DNA from: an uncultured Clostridium sp. | GTDB taxonomy: Bacteria > Bacillota > Clostridia > Peptostreptococcales > Peptostreptococcaceae | Length of the DNA stretch: 64,000 nt | Direction of reading: 5' to 3' | Assembly: GCA_945871955.1 (NCBI GenBank) | Contig: CAMBXR010000002.1 | Span: 62,001-126,000 of the forward strand | Part shown: in pieces, positions 1-10,003 of the stretch | How positions within the stretch are numbered: the first letter of the stretch is position 1 | Layout: each line of letters opens with the position of its first letter | The notes under the pieces: model-generated | Told to the model about the DNA's origin: nothing | Seen by the model: only the letters and a program-made list of their open reading frames with translations | Databases searched by the model: none | Translations under genes and position numbers: made by a program

Positions 1-512
1 TTAGCTCTAATTGATTGATTTTTTTGTAAGATTCCTCTTCTTATGCTTCTTAAAGTTGGTGAAGCATTGTCTGATATCTCCACATCACTAATTATGGCAT
101 TATCTATCTCTTCTTCTATTTCTCTATACACATATAGAGCATTTGATAATGCTTGTATTCTTGGATAATTGAAATCTTCCTCTTCTCCTGGAGATAAACT
201 TCTTTTTAAAGTTCTTGCAGCTCTCAAACTTCCACTAACTTTTAATAAGCTTCCTGGATCTAATACAGCTCCAATTTCTGCTCTTTTAACACTATCAGAT
301 ATATCTTGTATTCCACCTAAGTTAACATGTCCTCTTTTTGTCAGGATTGCTTGTGCTTCACTAGTTTCTTCTAGCATATCTTTTACTTCATTATAATCTG
401 GCGATGGTGTTAATTCTTCAATATATTTTAACCCTAATGAAGATGAGGCTTTTGTTGCTAATAAATCAATAATTTTATTGTATTCTAAGACTTTTAATGA
501 TTTCTTGTCCAT
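1..512 (-). CDS. mutS2: Endonuclease MutS2, N-terminal part (cut by window edge)
   Basis: About 170 N-terminal residues are present; the frame stays open through position 1, so the rest lies outside the window. The protein starts MDKKSLKVLEYNKIIDLL, which is the typical MutS2 opening, and continues with the helical lever/clamp-region sequence GAVLDPGSLLKVSGSLRAAR. MutS2 is a DNA-structure and ribosome-collision associated ATPase/nuclease related to MutS; the ATPase and Smr domains would lie beyond the edge. The ATG at 510-512 follows a strong GAGGAGG ribosome binding site. It is divergent from pepD. The family is clear; function beyond the family cannot be judged from this fragment. Confidence 0.88.
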   Translation of the reverse strand, partial: MDKKSLKVLEYNKIIDLLATKASSSLGLKYIEELTPSPDYNEVKDMLEETSEAQAILTKRGHVNLGGIQDISDSVKRAEIGAVLDPGSLLKVSGSLRAARTLKRSLSPGEEEDFNYPRIQALSNALYVYREIEEEIDNAIISDVEISDNASPTLRSIRRGILQKNQSIRA

Positions 513-739
513 ATATCCTCCTCTTTAATTAACTTTTTATGTAAATTTATCATATTATTTCATCTATCTATTTATTTTTTCTCAAAAAATGTATTATACT
601 ACTTATATGCTAAATAATATTATACATTAGCATATTATATTTTAACATATAATATAGTTTTTATTTAGTATATCTAAGTTATTTAAATTATTAACTTAAA
701 TTTTAATTTTAATCTGATAAAAAGGAAAGGGAATTTATT
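513..739. other. Divergent intergenic region mutS2/pepD
   Basis: This very AT-rich spacer must hold both divergent promoters. An inverted repeat (ATATGCTAA at 605-613, TTAGCATAT at 627-635) lies near its middle and could be a regulator site or a hairpin. Many TATAAT-like hexamers occur by composition alone, so I do not name a promoter. Confidence 0.35.
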
Positions 740-2191
740 ATGACAAATGTATTAAATAATTTAAATCCATCATTAGTATTTAAATACTTTGAAGAAATAT
801 CTCAAATACCTAGGGGATCAGGTAATGAGAAACAAATAAGTGATTACTTATATAAAGTTGCAAAAGATTTAAATTTAGAAGTAATTCAAGATGAGCATCT
901 TAATATTTTAATAAGAAAATCTGCTACTAAAGGATATGAAAATTGTCCTGGAGTAATATTACAAGGTCATATGGATATGGTTTGTGAAAAAAATAAAGAT
1001 GTGGATCATGACTTCGAAAAAGATCCAATTGAGCTTAGAATAATAGATGATATGATTTATGCAAATGGTACTACATTAGGTGCTGATAATGGTATAGCTG
1101 TGGCTATGGGGTTAGCTGTACTTGCTTCAAATGACTTATCACATCCTGCTTTAGAAGTATTAATAACTTCTGATGAAGAAGCTGGTATGAGTGGTGCAAT
1201 TGGATTAGATGGCAATATACTAAAAGGGAAATATATAATAAACTTAGACTCTGAAGAAGAAGGATATTTATTAGTAAGTTGTGCAGGTGGAAATAGATCT
1301 TACGTTACTTTACCACTTACATATAAATCTATAGATGAAGATAAAGAAGTTCTTTTATTAGAAGTAAAAGGTCTTCTTGGTGGACATTCTGGAATGGATA
1401 TAGTTAAACAAAGAGCTAACTCAAATGTAACAATGGGTAGAATATTAAATTTACTGGATGTTGAGTTTGATTTAGTTGAAGTTAACGGTGGTTCAAAAAA
1501 TAATGCTATACCTCGTGAATGTGAAGCTAAAGTTGTAGTAAATAAAAATCAAGTTGATGATTTTAAAGCTAGTTTACTTAAAATAGAAGAAATATTAAAA
1601 AATGAATTTAGAACTACAGATGCTGATTTAAGACTTGAAGTTTCACAAACTTCTGCTGAAAAAGCATTAAGTGATGATTGTAAAGCAAAAGCTATATTAT
1701 TACTTAACTTAATTCCAAATGGAATACAAACTCAAAGTATGGAAATAGAAAATTTAGTAGAAAGCTCAACTAATTTAGGTGTAGTAAAAACTTTTGATGA
1801 TAAAATGTCTTTTGAAAGTGCTGTAAGAAGTTCAGTTGCTACTTTAAGAGAAAACATAAACAATAAAACTAAATTACTTGCTGATGCTATTGGTGCTAAT
1901 TTTGAATCTACTAATGGATATCCAGCTTGGGAATATGCAAAAGATTCTAAATTAGAACATATATGTGTAGATGTATATGAAAAATTAACTGGTAAAAAAC
2001 CAATTATAACTGCTATACATGCAGGACTTGAATGTGGTTTATTACTTGATAAAATGGATGGTGCTGAAGCAATATCTATGGGACCAGATATGTTTGAAGT
2101 TCATACTCCAAATGAACACGTAAGTATATCTTCAATCAAAAATGTTTGGGACTATTTAGTTAAAGTATTAGAAGCAATGAACCAATATTAA
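740..2191 (+). CDS. pepD: Aminoacyl-histidine dipeptidase / cytosolic non-specific dipeptidase (M20 family)
   Basis: A 483-residue M20-family metallopeptidase of the PepD type, the usual length for the family. It hydrolyses dipeptides such as Xaa-His in the cytoplasm. Visible metal-site motifs are LQGHMDMVCEK (first His and Asp), TLGADNGIAVAMG, the catalytic pair in TSDEEAGMSGA, and the late His in AIHAGLECGLL. The opening NPSLVFKYFEEISQIPRGSGNE is characteristic of PepD. The ATG follows GGAAAGGGAA. The gene is monocistronic and ends at a strong bidirectional terminator shared with the convergent U32 gene. Confidence 0.93.
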   Translation: MTNVLNNLNPSLVFKYFEEISQIPRGSGNEKQISDYLYKVAKDLNLEVIQDEHLNILIRKSATKGYENCPGVILQGHMDMVCEKNKDVDHDFEKDPIELRIIDDMIYANGTTLGADNGIAVAMGLAVLASNDLSHPALEVLITSDEEAGMSGAIGLDGNILKGKYIINLDSEEEGYLLVSCAGGNRSYVTLPLTYKSIDEDKEVLLLEVKGLLGGHSGMDIVKQRANSNVTMGRILNLLDVEFDLVEVNGGSKNNAIPRECEAKVVVNKNQVDDFKASLLKIEEILKNEFRTTDADLRLEVSQTSAEKALSDDCKAKAILLLNLIPNGIQTQSMEIENLVESSTNLGVVKTFDDKMSFESAVRSSVATLRENINNKTKLLADAIGANFESTNGYPAWEYAKDSKLEHICVDVYEKLTGKKPIITAIHAGLECGLLLDKMDGAEAISMGPDMFEVHTPNEHVSISSIKNVWDYLVKVLEAMNQY

Positions 2192-2194
2192 TAC

Positions 2195-2231
2195 AAAAAG
2201 TACTAAGGGATTTTCCCTTAGTACTTTTTAG
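2195..2231. terminator. Bidirectional terminator between pepD and the U32 gene
   Basis: A perfect 16-bp stem (2195-2210 with 2214-2229) encloses a 3-nt loop, with A-rich and T-rich flanks. It serves pepD on plus and probably the convergent U32 gene on minus. Confidence 0.85.
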
Positions 2232-2298
2232 TTTCAATAAATCAACGAAACAGCCATCCTGCTTTTCAAGGTGATTAGCCACATGAACGAAGTGAATT

Positions 2299-4710
2299 TT
2301 ATTCCACACCTTTATAGAAGTGTCCTGTAGTTAAACCTTTTTCATCTAATTTATTATATAATTTAGTTGCTTTGCTTCCTAATCTAAAGTTATTATTAAT
2401 AACTTCCATATAAGCTTCTAAAATTTCTTTTATCTCTGTATCTTTTTCTCCTGTGAAATCTAATCTAAATATATTTATTCCACAATCAGATAATTCCTCT
2501 AAACTATCTAATACACAAAGTGGTTTTGAGTTGTATATTGTGGTTCTACAGAATAAATCTTGAGAAAGTCTGTATTCTTCTCCTTTAAAATCTCTAAGTG
2601 CATATCTAGATTCATTACATATTGAACATCTTTTATCTTTTTTACAATCTCTAACAACTACACCCATTGGACAGTATTCACTAATCATCATAGGAGTATA
2701 GCCATATACTACACTTTCCACATCCATATCTGTATAAGTTAAAGTTTCTTCTATTTCTCTCATATTAAGTTCTTGAGATAAACATACTGATGTTGCACCT
2801 TCTTTTTTGAAGTGATTTATAGTTTCACTATTAAAAGCATTTAAATAATAATCTATATGATAGTTTTTATTTTTAAAGTATTCTATCGAACCAAGTGTTC
2901 CAATTTGAACATCTTCTTGATTTAAGTCTTTTATTTTTTCTAATCTTTTAAATTCTCTATTCCTTATAATTCTAGGAGCTGAATAGATTAATTTTTTATT
3001 TGATACTTTAGCTAATTCTAAAGCCTCTTGCATTGTTGAAACTTCTTCATAATAAATCATATCCACATCAAAGTCTAAAACTACTTTTAACTGTTCTAAG
3101 TTTTTAACTTTTACTCTTATTTTATTTTCTTTATTTCTACTTACCTCTTGTGGATTATATTTAATTTTTTCATTTTTATATTTTCTATTTTTTACAGGAA
3201 TTCTTTCCTCATTTAATATATCAATACACTCTCTTCTCATTTGATTGATAACACTAATTGGTAAACTAACTCCATCTTCTAAATCTATTTCTAAATTTCT
3301 TAGTTCATAAGGTGTATTACCTAATTTTCTAAGTTGAGTATCAATTTTCTCCTTACTCATAGGTACTTTTAAGGCCTTCTCTACTAAAAAATCACCTGTT
3401 ACAGTTGCTTCATTGCCTTCTAAATCCTTAAGTTTTATTACTGGATTTTCATTTAGTTTAATTGTAACTTTTCCATCTATAAAACTTTTGGCTAATTCTT
3501 TATCTTGTTTAAAAGTACTTTGAGCCTTATCTATTAATTTAGTATCAGAAGTTTTGAATATCATTTGGTTTCTTCTAGCTTCACCTATAAAGTCTATTTC
3601 TATAGTTTCACCTTTATAACCAATATCAGTAATTTCTTTACCTTTTATTATTCTTCCTATAACTCCTCCACCTAAGTTTATTCCATCACCTTTTTTAAGG
3701 TTCTCTTCTAAGGCAATTTTTAATCTTTTGGCCTTTTTATTGTAATCTACTACTCTTCCTATATATAACCCTTGGTTATTTGGAACTTGAGAGTTCATAA
3801 CATCTTTTCCTACTTCACCAAGTAGAAGGCCTTTAGTAAATTTTCTATTGAAAATAGTATATAAATCAGCCATTATATCATGAGATACATTTACTCTTTT
3901 AGTTCTTAAATATTCATCAATAGCATCTTTATAGTTTCCTACAACAGTTGCCACGTATTCTGGCTTTTTCATTCTTCCTTCTATTTTAAGAGAATATACT
4001 CCTGCATCAATAACTTGGTTTATTTCTTCTATGGCATTTAAGTCTCTTGTGCTAAGTAAGTAGTCACCATCAGAAGATATTTCTTCACCTGTATAAATAT
4101 CTACCATAGTATATCTTTGTCTACAAGGTTGAGCACATCTTCCTCTATTACCTGATCTATTTCCTATCATACTACTCATTAAACATTGGCCTGAATAGCA
4201 TACACATAAAGCTCCATGAACGAAAACTTCTATATCAACATTAGTATTATCACAAATATGTTTAATTTCATCCACATTTAATTCCCTAGCAAGTACTACT
4301 CTGTCAAATCCAACACTTTCTAAATACTTAACATCTTCTAATGAATGTGCAACCATTTGTGTACTTGCATGTAGCTCAAAATCAGGAAGAAGTTTTTTTA
4401 TTGTCATAGCAGCACCGATATCTTGTAATATTAATGCATCTATATTTATATCATATAAAAACTTTACATAGTCAATAAAGCCTTCTAACTCATTTTGCTT
4501 TATAAGAGTATTTGTTGTAACAAAAACTCTTACACCTCTAATATGGGCATATCTAACTGCCTCTTTTAACTCTTCTCTATCAAAATTATTGGCAGATGCC
4601 CTTGCACTAAAGTCTTTTCCACCAAGATACACGGCATTTGCTCCATTTTGAACTGCAGCCTTTAATGATTCAAATGAGCCAACAGGAGCTAATAATTCCA
4701 CATCTTTCAT
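2299..4710 (-). CDS. U32 family peptidase-like protein (RlhA/TrhP-type hydroxylation family)
   Basis: An 803-residue U32-family protein with an extended C-terminal region, as in many clostridia (DUF3656-type). It starts VELLAPVGSFESLKAAVQNG, the hallmark U32 opening. Near residues 165-200 is a Cys-rich segment (CVCYSGQCLMSS, then GRCAQPCRQR), the proposed iron-sulfur ligands; a second Cys-rich patch (CPMGVVVRDC, RCSICNES) lies near the C-terminus. Characterised relatives (E. coli RlhA and TrhP) hydroxylate 23S rRNA or tRNA rather than act as peptidases, so an RNA-modification role is more likely than proteolysis; this is inference. The ATG follows GTGGAGG. It lies downstream of zapA, separated by a terminator-like hairpin. 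Confidence 0.85.
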   Translation of the reverse strand: MKDVELLAPVGSFESLKAAVQNGANAVYLGGKDFSARASANNFDREELKEAVRYAHIRGVRVFVTTNTLIKQNELEGFIDYVKFLYDINIDALILQDIGAAMTIKKLLPDFELHASTQMVAHSLEDVKYLESVGFDRVVLARELNVDEIKHICDNTNVDIEVFVHGALCVCYSGQCLMSSMIGNRSGNRGRCAQPCRQRYTMVDIYTGEEISSDGDYLLSTRDLNAIEEINQVIDAGVYSLKIEGRMKKPEYVATVVGNYKDAIDEYLRTKRVNVSHDIMADLYTIFNRKFTKGLLLGEVGKDVMNSQVPNNQGLYIGRVVDYNKKAKRLKIALEENLKKGDGINLGGGVIGRIIKGKEITDIGYKGETIEIDFIGEARRNQMIFKTSDTKLIDKAQSTFKQDKELAKSFIDGKVTIKLNENPVIKLKDLEGNEATVTGDFLVEKALKVPMSKEKIDTQLRKLGNTPYELRNLEIDLEDGVSLPISVINQMRRECIDILNEERIPVKNRKYKNEKIKYNPQEVSRNKENKIRVKVKNLEQLKVVLDFDVDMIYYEEVSTMQEALELAKVSNKKLIYSAPRIIRNREFKRLEKIKDLNQEDVQIGTLGSIEYFKNKNYHIDYYLNAFNSETINHFKKEGATSVCLSQELNMREIEETLTYTDMDVESVVYGYTPMMISEYCPMGVVVRDCKKDKRCSICNESRYALRDFKGEEYRLSQDLFCRTTIYNSKPLCVLDSLEELSDCGINIFRLDFTGEKDTEIKEILEAYMEVINNNFRLGSKATKLYNKLDEKGLTTGHFYKGVE

Positions 4711-4732
4711 ATAGTACCTCCACTCTTATGTC

Positions 4733-4772
4733 AAAAGGGTGTTTCAAAAGTTATGCCTTTGAAACACCCCCA
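4733..4772. terminator. Terminator-like hairpin between zapA and the U32 gene
   Basis: A 12-bp stem (4737-4748 with 4758-4769, GGGTGTTTCAAA arm) has a 9-nt loop and ends in TTTT on the minus strand. It probably ends the pheST-zapA transcript, with possible read-through into the U32 gene. Confidence 0.7.
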
Positions 4773-4795
4773 TTTTTCTTTATAGATTATATTGT

Positions 4796-5380
4796 CTATT
4801 TTTTTAACTTACTTTCTAGTTCTGAATATTTTAACTGTAATGTATAAATTTTATTTTGCCATTCAGATGACATTTTTTCTGCTGTCTCAGCTCTTTTATT
4901 AGCTTCTTTCGCTTCCATTTTTAAAGCTTCAATTTCAGCCTTATATTTTTCTAGTTCTATATTCATTTCTTCAGTAGTTTTGTTTAGACTTTCTATTGTA
5001 TCATTTTGTTGTTTTAATTCTTTTTCAAGTTCTTCTATTTTTTCGTCTTTTTCAATTAAGTTTAAATCTTTTTGCTCTAATTCATTATTAATTTGTTCAG
5101 TCTTTTCCACAACTTCTTCATTAGGTTTGTTCATGATTTCTTTTAGACTTTCAATTTCATTGTGTAAGTCTTCATTTTCATTACAACAATCAAATAACTC
5201 ATCGGCAATATTTAAAGATCCAACTATAGCTGTAGCTAGTAAACTAAGTTTAGGATTTCCATCTTTAATCTTATTCATTTCTCCATCTACATATCTTGCT
5301 ACACTTTTAATTTGGTCTGGATTTTTTCCACTAACAATATTATAGTCAGAACCTAAAATCCTCACAACTACTCTATTCAT
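4796..5380 (-). CDS. zapA: Cell division protein ZapA with long coiled-coil tail
   Basis: 194 residues. The N-terminal ~70 residues carry the ZapA signature (RVVVRILGSDYNIVSG, then a short helix and LATAIVGSLNIADELFD), which forms the globular dimer head that binds FtsZ filaments. The rest is a Glu/Lys-rich heptad coiled coil (about residues 75-194) ending SELESKLKK, much longer than the ~85-residue Bacillus ZapA but common in clostridia. The ATG follows GGGGGATTAGTGAG. It lies 27 nt after pheT, an arrangement often seen in this group, so it is probably co-transcribed under the Phe T-box. Confidence 0.85.
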   Translation of the reverse strand: MNRVVVRILGSDYNIVSGKNPDQIKSVARYVDGEMNKIKDGNPKLSLLATAIVGSLNIADELFDCCNENEDLHNEIESLKEIMNKPNEEVVEKTEQINNELEQKDLNLIEKDEKIEELEKELKQQNDTIESLNKTTEEMNIELEKYKAEIEALKMEAKEANKRAETAEKMSSEWQNKIYTLQLKYSELESKLKK

Positions 5381-5407
5381 CTCACTAATCCCCCTATCAA
5401 AGATGAG

Positions 5408-7801
5408 TTAGTTTGATCTTAATTTTGCATCTAATTTTTCTTCTAACTCTCTTATTATATTTTGGTGTACTTTATTTACATCCTCATCTGTAAGAGTTTT
5501 ATCTTTACTTCTGTATGTTATTGAGTACGCTATAGATTTGTATCCATCAGCTATTTGAGAACCTTTATAAACATCAAATAATTTATATCCTTCTAATATA
5601 TCTTCTCCATTAGCTTTTATTATATCTTCTATTTGTTTAACTATTACTTCATCTTTTACTAGTAATGCTATATCTCTTGAAGTTGATGGATATTTTGGTA
5701 ATGGATCGTATATTATAGTTCTATCTGAATTATCAAATATTAAATCTAAATCTAATTCAGCAAGATATACTCTTTGTCCTAAGTTATAGTTATCTATAAC
5801 CTCTGGATGAACTTCTCCAAAAGTACCAATATATATACCATTATACATTATTGTAGCACATCTTCCTGGGTGGAATGTAGTATTATTAGTTTCTGGTATA
5901 ATTTCATAATTATCAAATCCTACAGATTCTAATATTGACTCTAATGCACCTTTTAATACGAAGAAATCTACTTCTTTACCATACATACCAACACATAAGT
6001 GATTAGTTTCTATTGGTAAACCTTCTTGTGGAGTAAATGTGTGCCCACATTCAAATGCTAATGCACCTTCTACTTTACGAGATATATTAGTATATAAAAC
6101 ATTTAACATACTTGGCATCATTGTAGTTCTCATTACTGATGTATCTTCTCCAAGTGGATTTATTAATTTTATATAATCTCTTTTCTTATCATCAGCTGGT
6201 AATTTTATTTTGTCTAATGATTTTGGACTTACAAATGAATAAGTTAATATTTCATTTAATCCTATGCTTGTTGCTCTATCTTTTATTTTATCCATGAATT
6301 TTTGTTTAGGAGTTTTAACACCAGCAGTTGCATTACCTTCTAATTGCTCAGATGGTATATTTTCAAATCCATATATTCTAGCTATTTCTTCATATATGTC
6401 AGCTTCTTGTTCTATGTCTAATCTGAAAGCTGGTACTTCTATAACAACTTCTTCAGCTGATTTTAAATCACATTTAAACTCTAAATCTTCTAATATTTTT
6501 ACAAATCCATCTAGTGATAAATCTATACCTATATTTTTTATTATTCTTGATGGGTTAACAGTTAAAGTTTGGGTTTCTTGTTTTACTGGGTAATCTTCAA
6601 CAGTTCCTCTTAAAACTCTACCTGCTCCTAACATTTCAACTAATTGACAAGCTCTTTCAACACCTGTTATTGAAAGTTCTGTGCATATACCTTTTTCATA
6701 TCTTCCTGATGCTTCAGTTCTAAGACCTAATTTTTTAGAAGTAGATCTTATGTTATCTGCATTAAATGCTGCACCTTCAAATAGTACAGCAGTAGTATTT
6801 TCAGTTATTCCTGAATCTAATCCACCCATAACACCTGCTATTGCCACTGGTTTTTCTCCATCAGTTATAACAAGCATATCTTTATCTAAAGTTCTTTCAA
6901 CTTCATCTAATGTAGTGAATTTTTCTCCATCTACTGCATTTCTTACAACTATTTTACCAGTAGTAAGTTCATTTAAGTCAAATGCATGTAATGGTTGGCC
7001 TTGCTCTAACATAACAAAGTTTGTTATATCAACTATGTTGTTTATAGGTCTAACACCAGCTTCCATAAGTCTTCTTTGCATCCAGTATGGAGATGGTCCT
7101 ATTTTTACATCTTTAACTATTCTTGCAGAATATCTTGGACAAAGCTCAGGACTTTCAACTTTTACTTCAAAATCTATTTCCTCGTCACATGCTTTTACTT
7201 CTATTTCAGGGTAATTTAATTTTTCTCCTATAGTAACTGCTGCTTCTCTAGCTATACCTATCATTGATCTACAGTCAGGTCTATTTGCAGTTAATTCAAA
7301 ATCTATTATTGCATCATTTATTAAAAGGAATTCTTTTATATCTTGTCCTAGTACTATGTTTTCCATATCATTTAAGATATATATTCCACCTTTACTTCTT
7401 TCATTCACGAAATGTTCATCTATACCTAATTCTTCAGCACCACATAACATTCCGTTAGATACTTCTCCTCTTAATTTACCTTTTTTAATTTTTATTCCAC
7501 CAGGTAATGTAGAGTTAACTTTAGCTACTGGTACTATATCACCTTCTAAAACATTTTTAGCTCCAGTACATATTTGTACAAGCTCTTCTTCTCCTACATT
7601 AACTTGACAAACTACTAATTTATCAGCATTTGGATGTTGTGTAATTTTTTCTATTTTACCTACTACAACATTGTTTATTTCTTCGCCTAAAAATTCTATA
7701 GTTTCAACTTTTGTTCCAGTCATAGTCATTTTATCAGCGAATTCAACTGTATCCATATCTATATTAACGTAATCTCTAATCCATTTTACAGGTACTAACA
7801 T
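5408..7801 (-). CDS. pheT: Phenylalanine-tRNA ligase beta subunit
   Basis: 797 residues, full length. It carries the usual order of domains: N-terminal EMAP/tRNA-binding domain (PNADKLVVCQVNVG, near residues 60-75), B3/4 editing domain, B5 domain, catalytic-like core and C-terminal ferredoxin-fold anticodon-binding domain (YPSTSRDIALLV). With PheS it forms the alpha2-beta2 enzyme that charges tRNA-Phe; the beta subunit edits Tyr-tRNA-Phe. The ATG at 7801 follows GGAGGAAAAATAA. It lies 18 nt downstream of pheS under T-box control. Confidence 0.97.
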   Translation of the reverse strand: MLVPVKWIRDYVNIDMDTVEFADKMTMTGTKVETIEFLGEEINNVVVGKIEKITQHPNADKLVVCQVNVGEEELVQICTGAKNVLEGDIVPVAKVNSTLPGGIKIKKGKLRGEVSNGMLCGAEELGIDEHFVNERSKGGIYILNDMENIVLGQDIKEFLLINDAIIDFELTANRPDCRSMIGIAREAAVTIGEKLNYPEIEVKACDEEIDFEVKVESPELCPRYSARIVKDVKIGPSPYWMQRRLMEAGVRPINNIVDITNFVMLEQGQPLHAFDLNELTTGKIVVRNAVDGEKFTTLDEVERTLDKDMLVITDGEKPVAIAGVMGGLDSGITENTTAVLFEGAAFNADNIRSTSKKLGLRTEASGRYEKGICTELSITGVERACQLVEMLGAGRVLRGTVEDYPVKQETQTLTVNPSRIIKNIGIDLSLDGFVKILEDLEFKCDLKSAEEVVIEVPAFRLDIEQEADIYEEIARIYGFENIPSEQLEGNATAGVKTPKQKFMDKIKDRATSIGLNEILTYSFVSPKSLDKIKLPADDKKRDYIKLINPLGEDTSVMRTTMMPSMLNVLYTNISRKVEGALAFECGHTFTPQEGLPIETNHLCVGMYGKEVDFFVLKGALESILESVGFDNYEIIPETNNTTFHPGRCATIMYNGIYIGTFGEVHPEVIDNYNLGQRVYLAELDLDLIFDNSDRTIIYDPLPKYPSTSRDIALLVKDEVIVKQIEDIIKANGEDILEGYKLFDVYKGSQIADGYKSIAYSITYRSKDKTLTDEDVNKVHQNIIRELEEKLDAKLRSN

Positions 7802-7819
7802 TTATTTTTCCTCCTTCTA

Positions 7820-8839
7820 TTAGAATTGATCTAAAAATCTCATATCATTTTCAACTAATAATCTTATATCATCTATTTCGTATTTAAGCATTGCAAGTCT
7901 TTCAACACCCATACCGAAAGCAAATCCACTATAAACTTCTGGATCTATTCCACAGTTTCTAAGTACGTTTGGATGAACCATACCTGCACCAAGTATTTCT
8001 ATCCAACCTTCACCTTTACACATTGAACATCCTTCTCCTCCACATTTGAAGCAAGTAACATCTATTTCTGCACTTGGTTCTGTGAATGGGAAGTTATGTG
8101 GTCTGAATTTTGTTCTCGTATTACTTCCGAATAATTTTTGAACGAATAATTCTAAAGTTCCTTTAAATTGTGCCATAGTTATATCTTTACCAACTACTAA
8201 TCCCTCTATTTGATGGAACATTGGTGAATGTGTTGCATCTAATGAGTCATTTCTGAAACATCTACCTGGAGATATTATTTTTATTGGTAACTCTTGGCTT
8301 CTCATAGTTCTAACTTGAACTGGAGATGTTTGAGTTCTAAGTAATAATTCATCATTGAAGTAGAATGTATCTGACATATCTCTTGATGGATGGTTTTTAG
8401 GAGCATTTAATGCATCAAAGTTATTTTCTACTGTTTCAACTTCTGGCCCTTCTGCCACTGAGAATCCTATTCCCATGAATATTTCAGTAACTTCATCTAT
8501 AATTTGAGTTATTGGATGTCTTTTTCCAACTTTAAAAGTCTTTCCTGGCATAGTAACATCTATTACTTCTTCAGCAAGTCTTTTTTCTAACTCTATTTTC
8601 TTTATTTCTTCTCTTGTTTCACTTATTGCTGTTTCTATAGCTTCTCTTACTTCATTTGCTATTTTACCCATTTCTGGTCTTTCTTCAGCTGATAATTTAC
8701 CCATACCTTTTAGTATTGCAGTAAGTTCACCTTTTTTACCAGAGTATTTAACTCTTAAGCTATCTAATTCTTCCATTGAAGAAGACTGTTTAATTTCACT
8801 TAAAGCTCTTTCTTTTAAGCTTATTAATTGTTCTTTCAC
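7820..8839 (-). CDS. pheS: Phenylalanine-tRNA ligase alpha subunit
   Basis: 339 residues, the standard length. The N-terminal helical coiled-coil arm is followed by the class II core: motif 2 ([20 protein letters not shown]) and motif 3 ([14 protein letters not shown], near residues 308-321). It also contains a Cys pattern [17 protein letters not shown], a zinc-binding-like insertion seen in many Firmicute PheS proteins. It activates Phe and transfers it to tRNA-Phe. The gene is first in the pheS-pheT-zapA operon and lies directly behind a T-box leader. Confidence 0.97.
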   Translation of the reverse strand: MKEQLISLKERALSEIKQSSSMEELDSLRVKYSGKKGELTAILKGMGKLSAEERPEMGKIANEVREAIETAISETREEIKKIELEKRLAEEVIDVTMPGKTFKVGKRHPITQIIDEVTEIFMGIGFSVAEGPEVETVENNFDALNAPKNHPSRDMSDTFYFNDELLLRTQTSPVQVRTMRSQELPIKIISPGRCFRNDSLDATHSPMFHQIEGLVVGKDITMAQFKGTLELFVQKLFGSNTRTKFRPHNFPFTEPSAEIDVTCFKCGGEGCSMCKGEGWIEILGAGMVHPNVLRNCGIDPEVYSGFAFGMGVERLAMLKYEIDDIRLLVENDMRFLDQF

Positions 8840-8882
8840 TTTTCTTCACCCTTTCATATATTTTGCGCTGTTTTAAAGTAAT

Positions 8883-9115
8883 AAAAAAAGCCCTTCATCC
8901 CATCTAGGGACGAAAGGCTGTTATTCGCGGTACCACCCTAGTAGTTTATAAATATACAATATTAATAAACCACTCAACTAAACTTAACGCGTTCAACGTT
9001 AAAGCCTACTTATTTCTGTTCAGCTTTAATGCTCCAGAGGGAACTTCTTATAAATATTTAGTAAATACTCTCAGCAAATGTATTTTTCTCTTTCCTAAAT
9101 TTAATTTATAATACT
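8883..9115 (-). promoter_or_regulatory. T-box riboswitch of pheST
   Basis: The T-box core GGGTGGTACCGCG is seen on the minus strand (plus coordinates 8926-8938). It is followed by an intrinsic terminator with stem 8889-8901 / 8907-8919 and a T-run at 8883-8888, mutually exclusive with the antiterminator. By family knowledge, uncharged tRNA-Phe would favour read-through. A TTC trinucleotide at 9041-9043 (minus) could be the Phe specifier, but I could not fold Stem I with certainty. The 5' end is approximate. Confidence 0.92.
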
Positions 9116-9193
9116 TTTCTCTATCATCACTTTTTTATATATAGTTTTTATACAATAATAACTATAACATAGATAATATTGCCATTCAACACA

Positions 9194-9991
9194 TTAACTT
9201 AAATATTTTTTGATTTCATACATTAATATAGCACTTGATATGGCTGCATTTAAGGATTCTGCATTACCGTAGATAGGTATTTTAACTAATATATCTGATT
9301 CATTTATTAATTCATCATTTACTCCATTAGCTTCATTTCCTATTACTAGTGCAACCTTATTTCCATAGTCTGTTTCATGATAGTAGTTATTTGTATTTAA
9401 ATAGCTAGATACTATATTAAAATCTTTTGATTTTAATTCTTTTAAACATTCTTCTTGAGTACAATGTATGATATTCATATCAAAAATGGAACCCATTGTT
9501 GATCTAATTACCTTTGGATTATAAATATCAACACATCCTTTTAATGCAATTATTGCATCTACTCCTGCTGCATCTGCAGTTCTTATTATTGTACCCATAT
9601 TTCCTGGATCTTGTATTCTATCCAATATTAATACAAATTTATCTTCCTGCTTAATATTATGTTCAATTTTTTTCTCTTTAAACCTAACTACTCCTAAAAT
9701 TCCTTGAGTATTTTCTGTATCTATTAAGTCTTTAAAAATTTTATTTGTTGTTTTGAACACTTTTATATTTTTGCTTTCTAAAGTACTTAAGAATTTTTTA
9801 TGTTCTTGTTTTTCTTCAAAGTTTTCATTTATGAATACATACTCTAAATTTGCATTACATTCTATTGCAAGAGTTAAAATTCTGTATCCTTCTATTATAT
9901 ATTTAGATTCTTTTTGTCTATTTTTACTTTTTAATAATGATTTAGTATATTTTATTCTTTCATTATCTTTACTGCTTATATCTATAGGCAT
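9194..9991 (-). CDS. TrmH/SpoU-family RNA 2'-O-methyltransferase
   Basis: 265 residues from the chosen ATG at 9991, which has an AGGAGA site 7-8 nt upstream; a GTG two codons earlier overlaps that site and is less likely. The protein has the N-terminal L30e-like SpoU substrate-binding domain (SKDNERIKYTKSLLKSK) and the knotted SPOUT domain with all three motifs: LDRIQDPGNMGTIIRTADAAG, ALVIGNEANGV and IPIYGNAESLNAAISSAI. Close relatives methylate 23S rRNA ribose; the exact site is not deducible. It is the last gene of a ktrB-ktrA-trmH cluster, 12 nt after ktrA. Confidence 0.88.
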   Translation of the reverse strand: MPIDISSKDNERIKYTKSLLKSKNRQKESKYIIEGYRILTLAIECNANLEYVFINENFEEKQEHKKFLSTLESKNIKVFKTTNKIFKDLIDTENTQGILGVVRFKEKKIEHNIKQEDKFVLILDRIQDPGNMGTIIRTADAAGVDAIIALKGCVDIYNPKVIRSTMGSIFDMNIIHCTQEECLKELKSKDFNIVSSYLNTNNYYHETDYGNKVALVIGNEANGVNDELINESDILVKIPIYGNAESLNAAISSAILMYEIKKYLS

Positions 9992-10003
9992 TTTCACATT
10001 CTC

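Noticed and set aside
4980..5345. Open frame on the plus strand opposite zapA.
   Set aside because: It is an antisense shadow of the zapA coiled-coil codons, with low-complexity Ser/Phe composition and no ribosome binding site.
6681..7214. 177-codon plus-strand frame opposite pheT.
   Set aside because: Antisense to a strongly conserved pheT region, no ribosome binding site, no recognisable domain.
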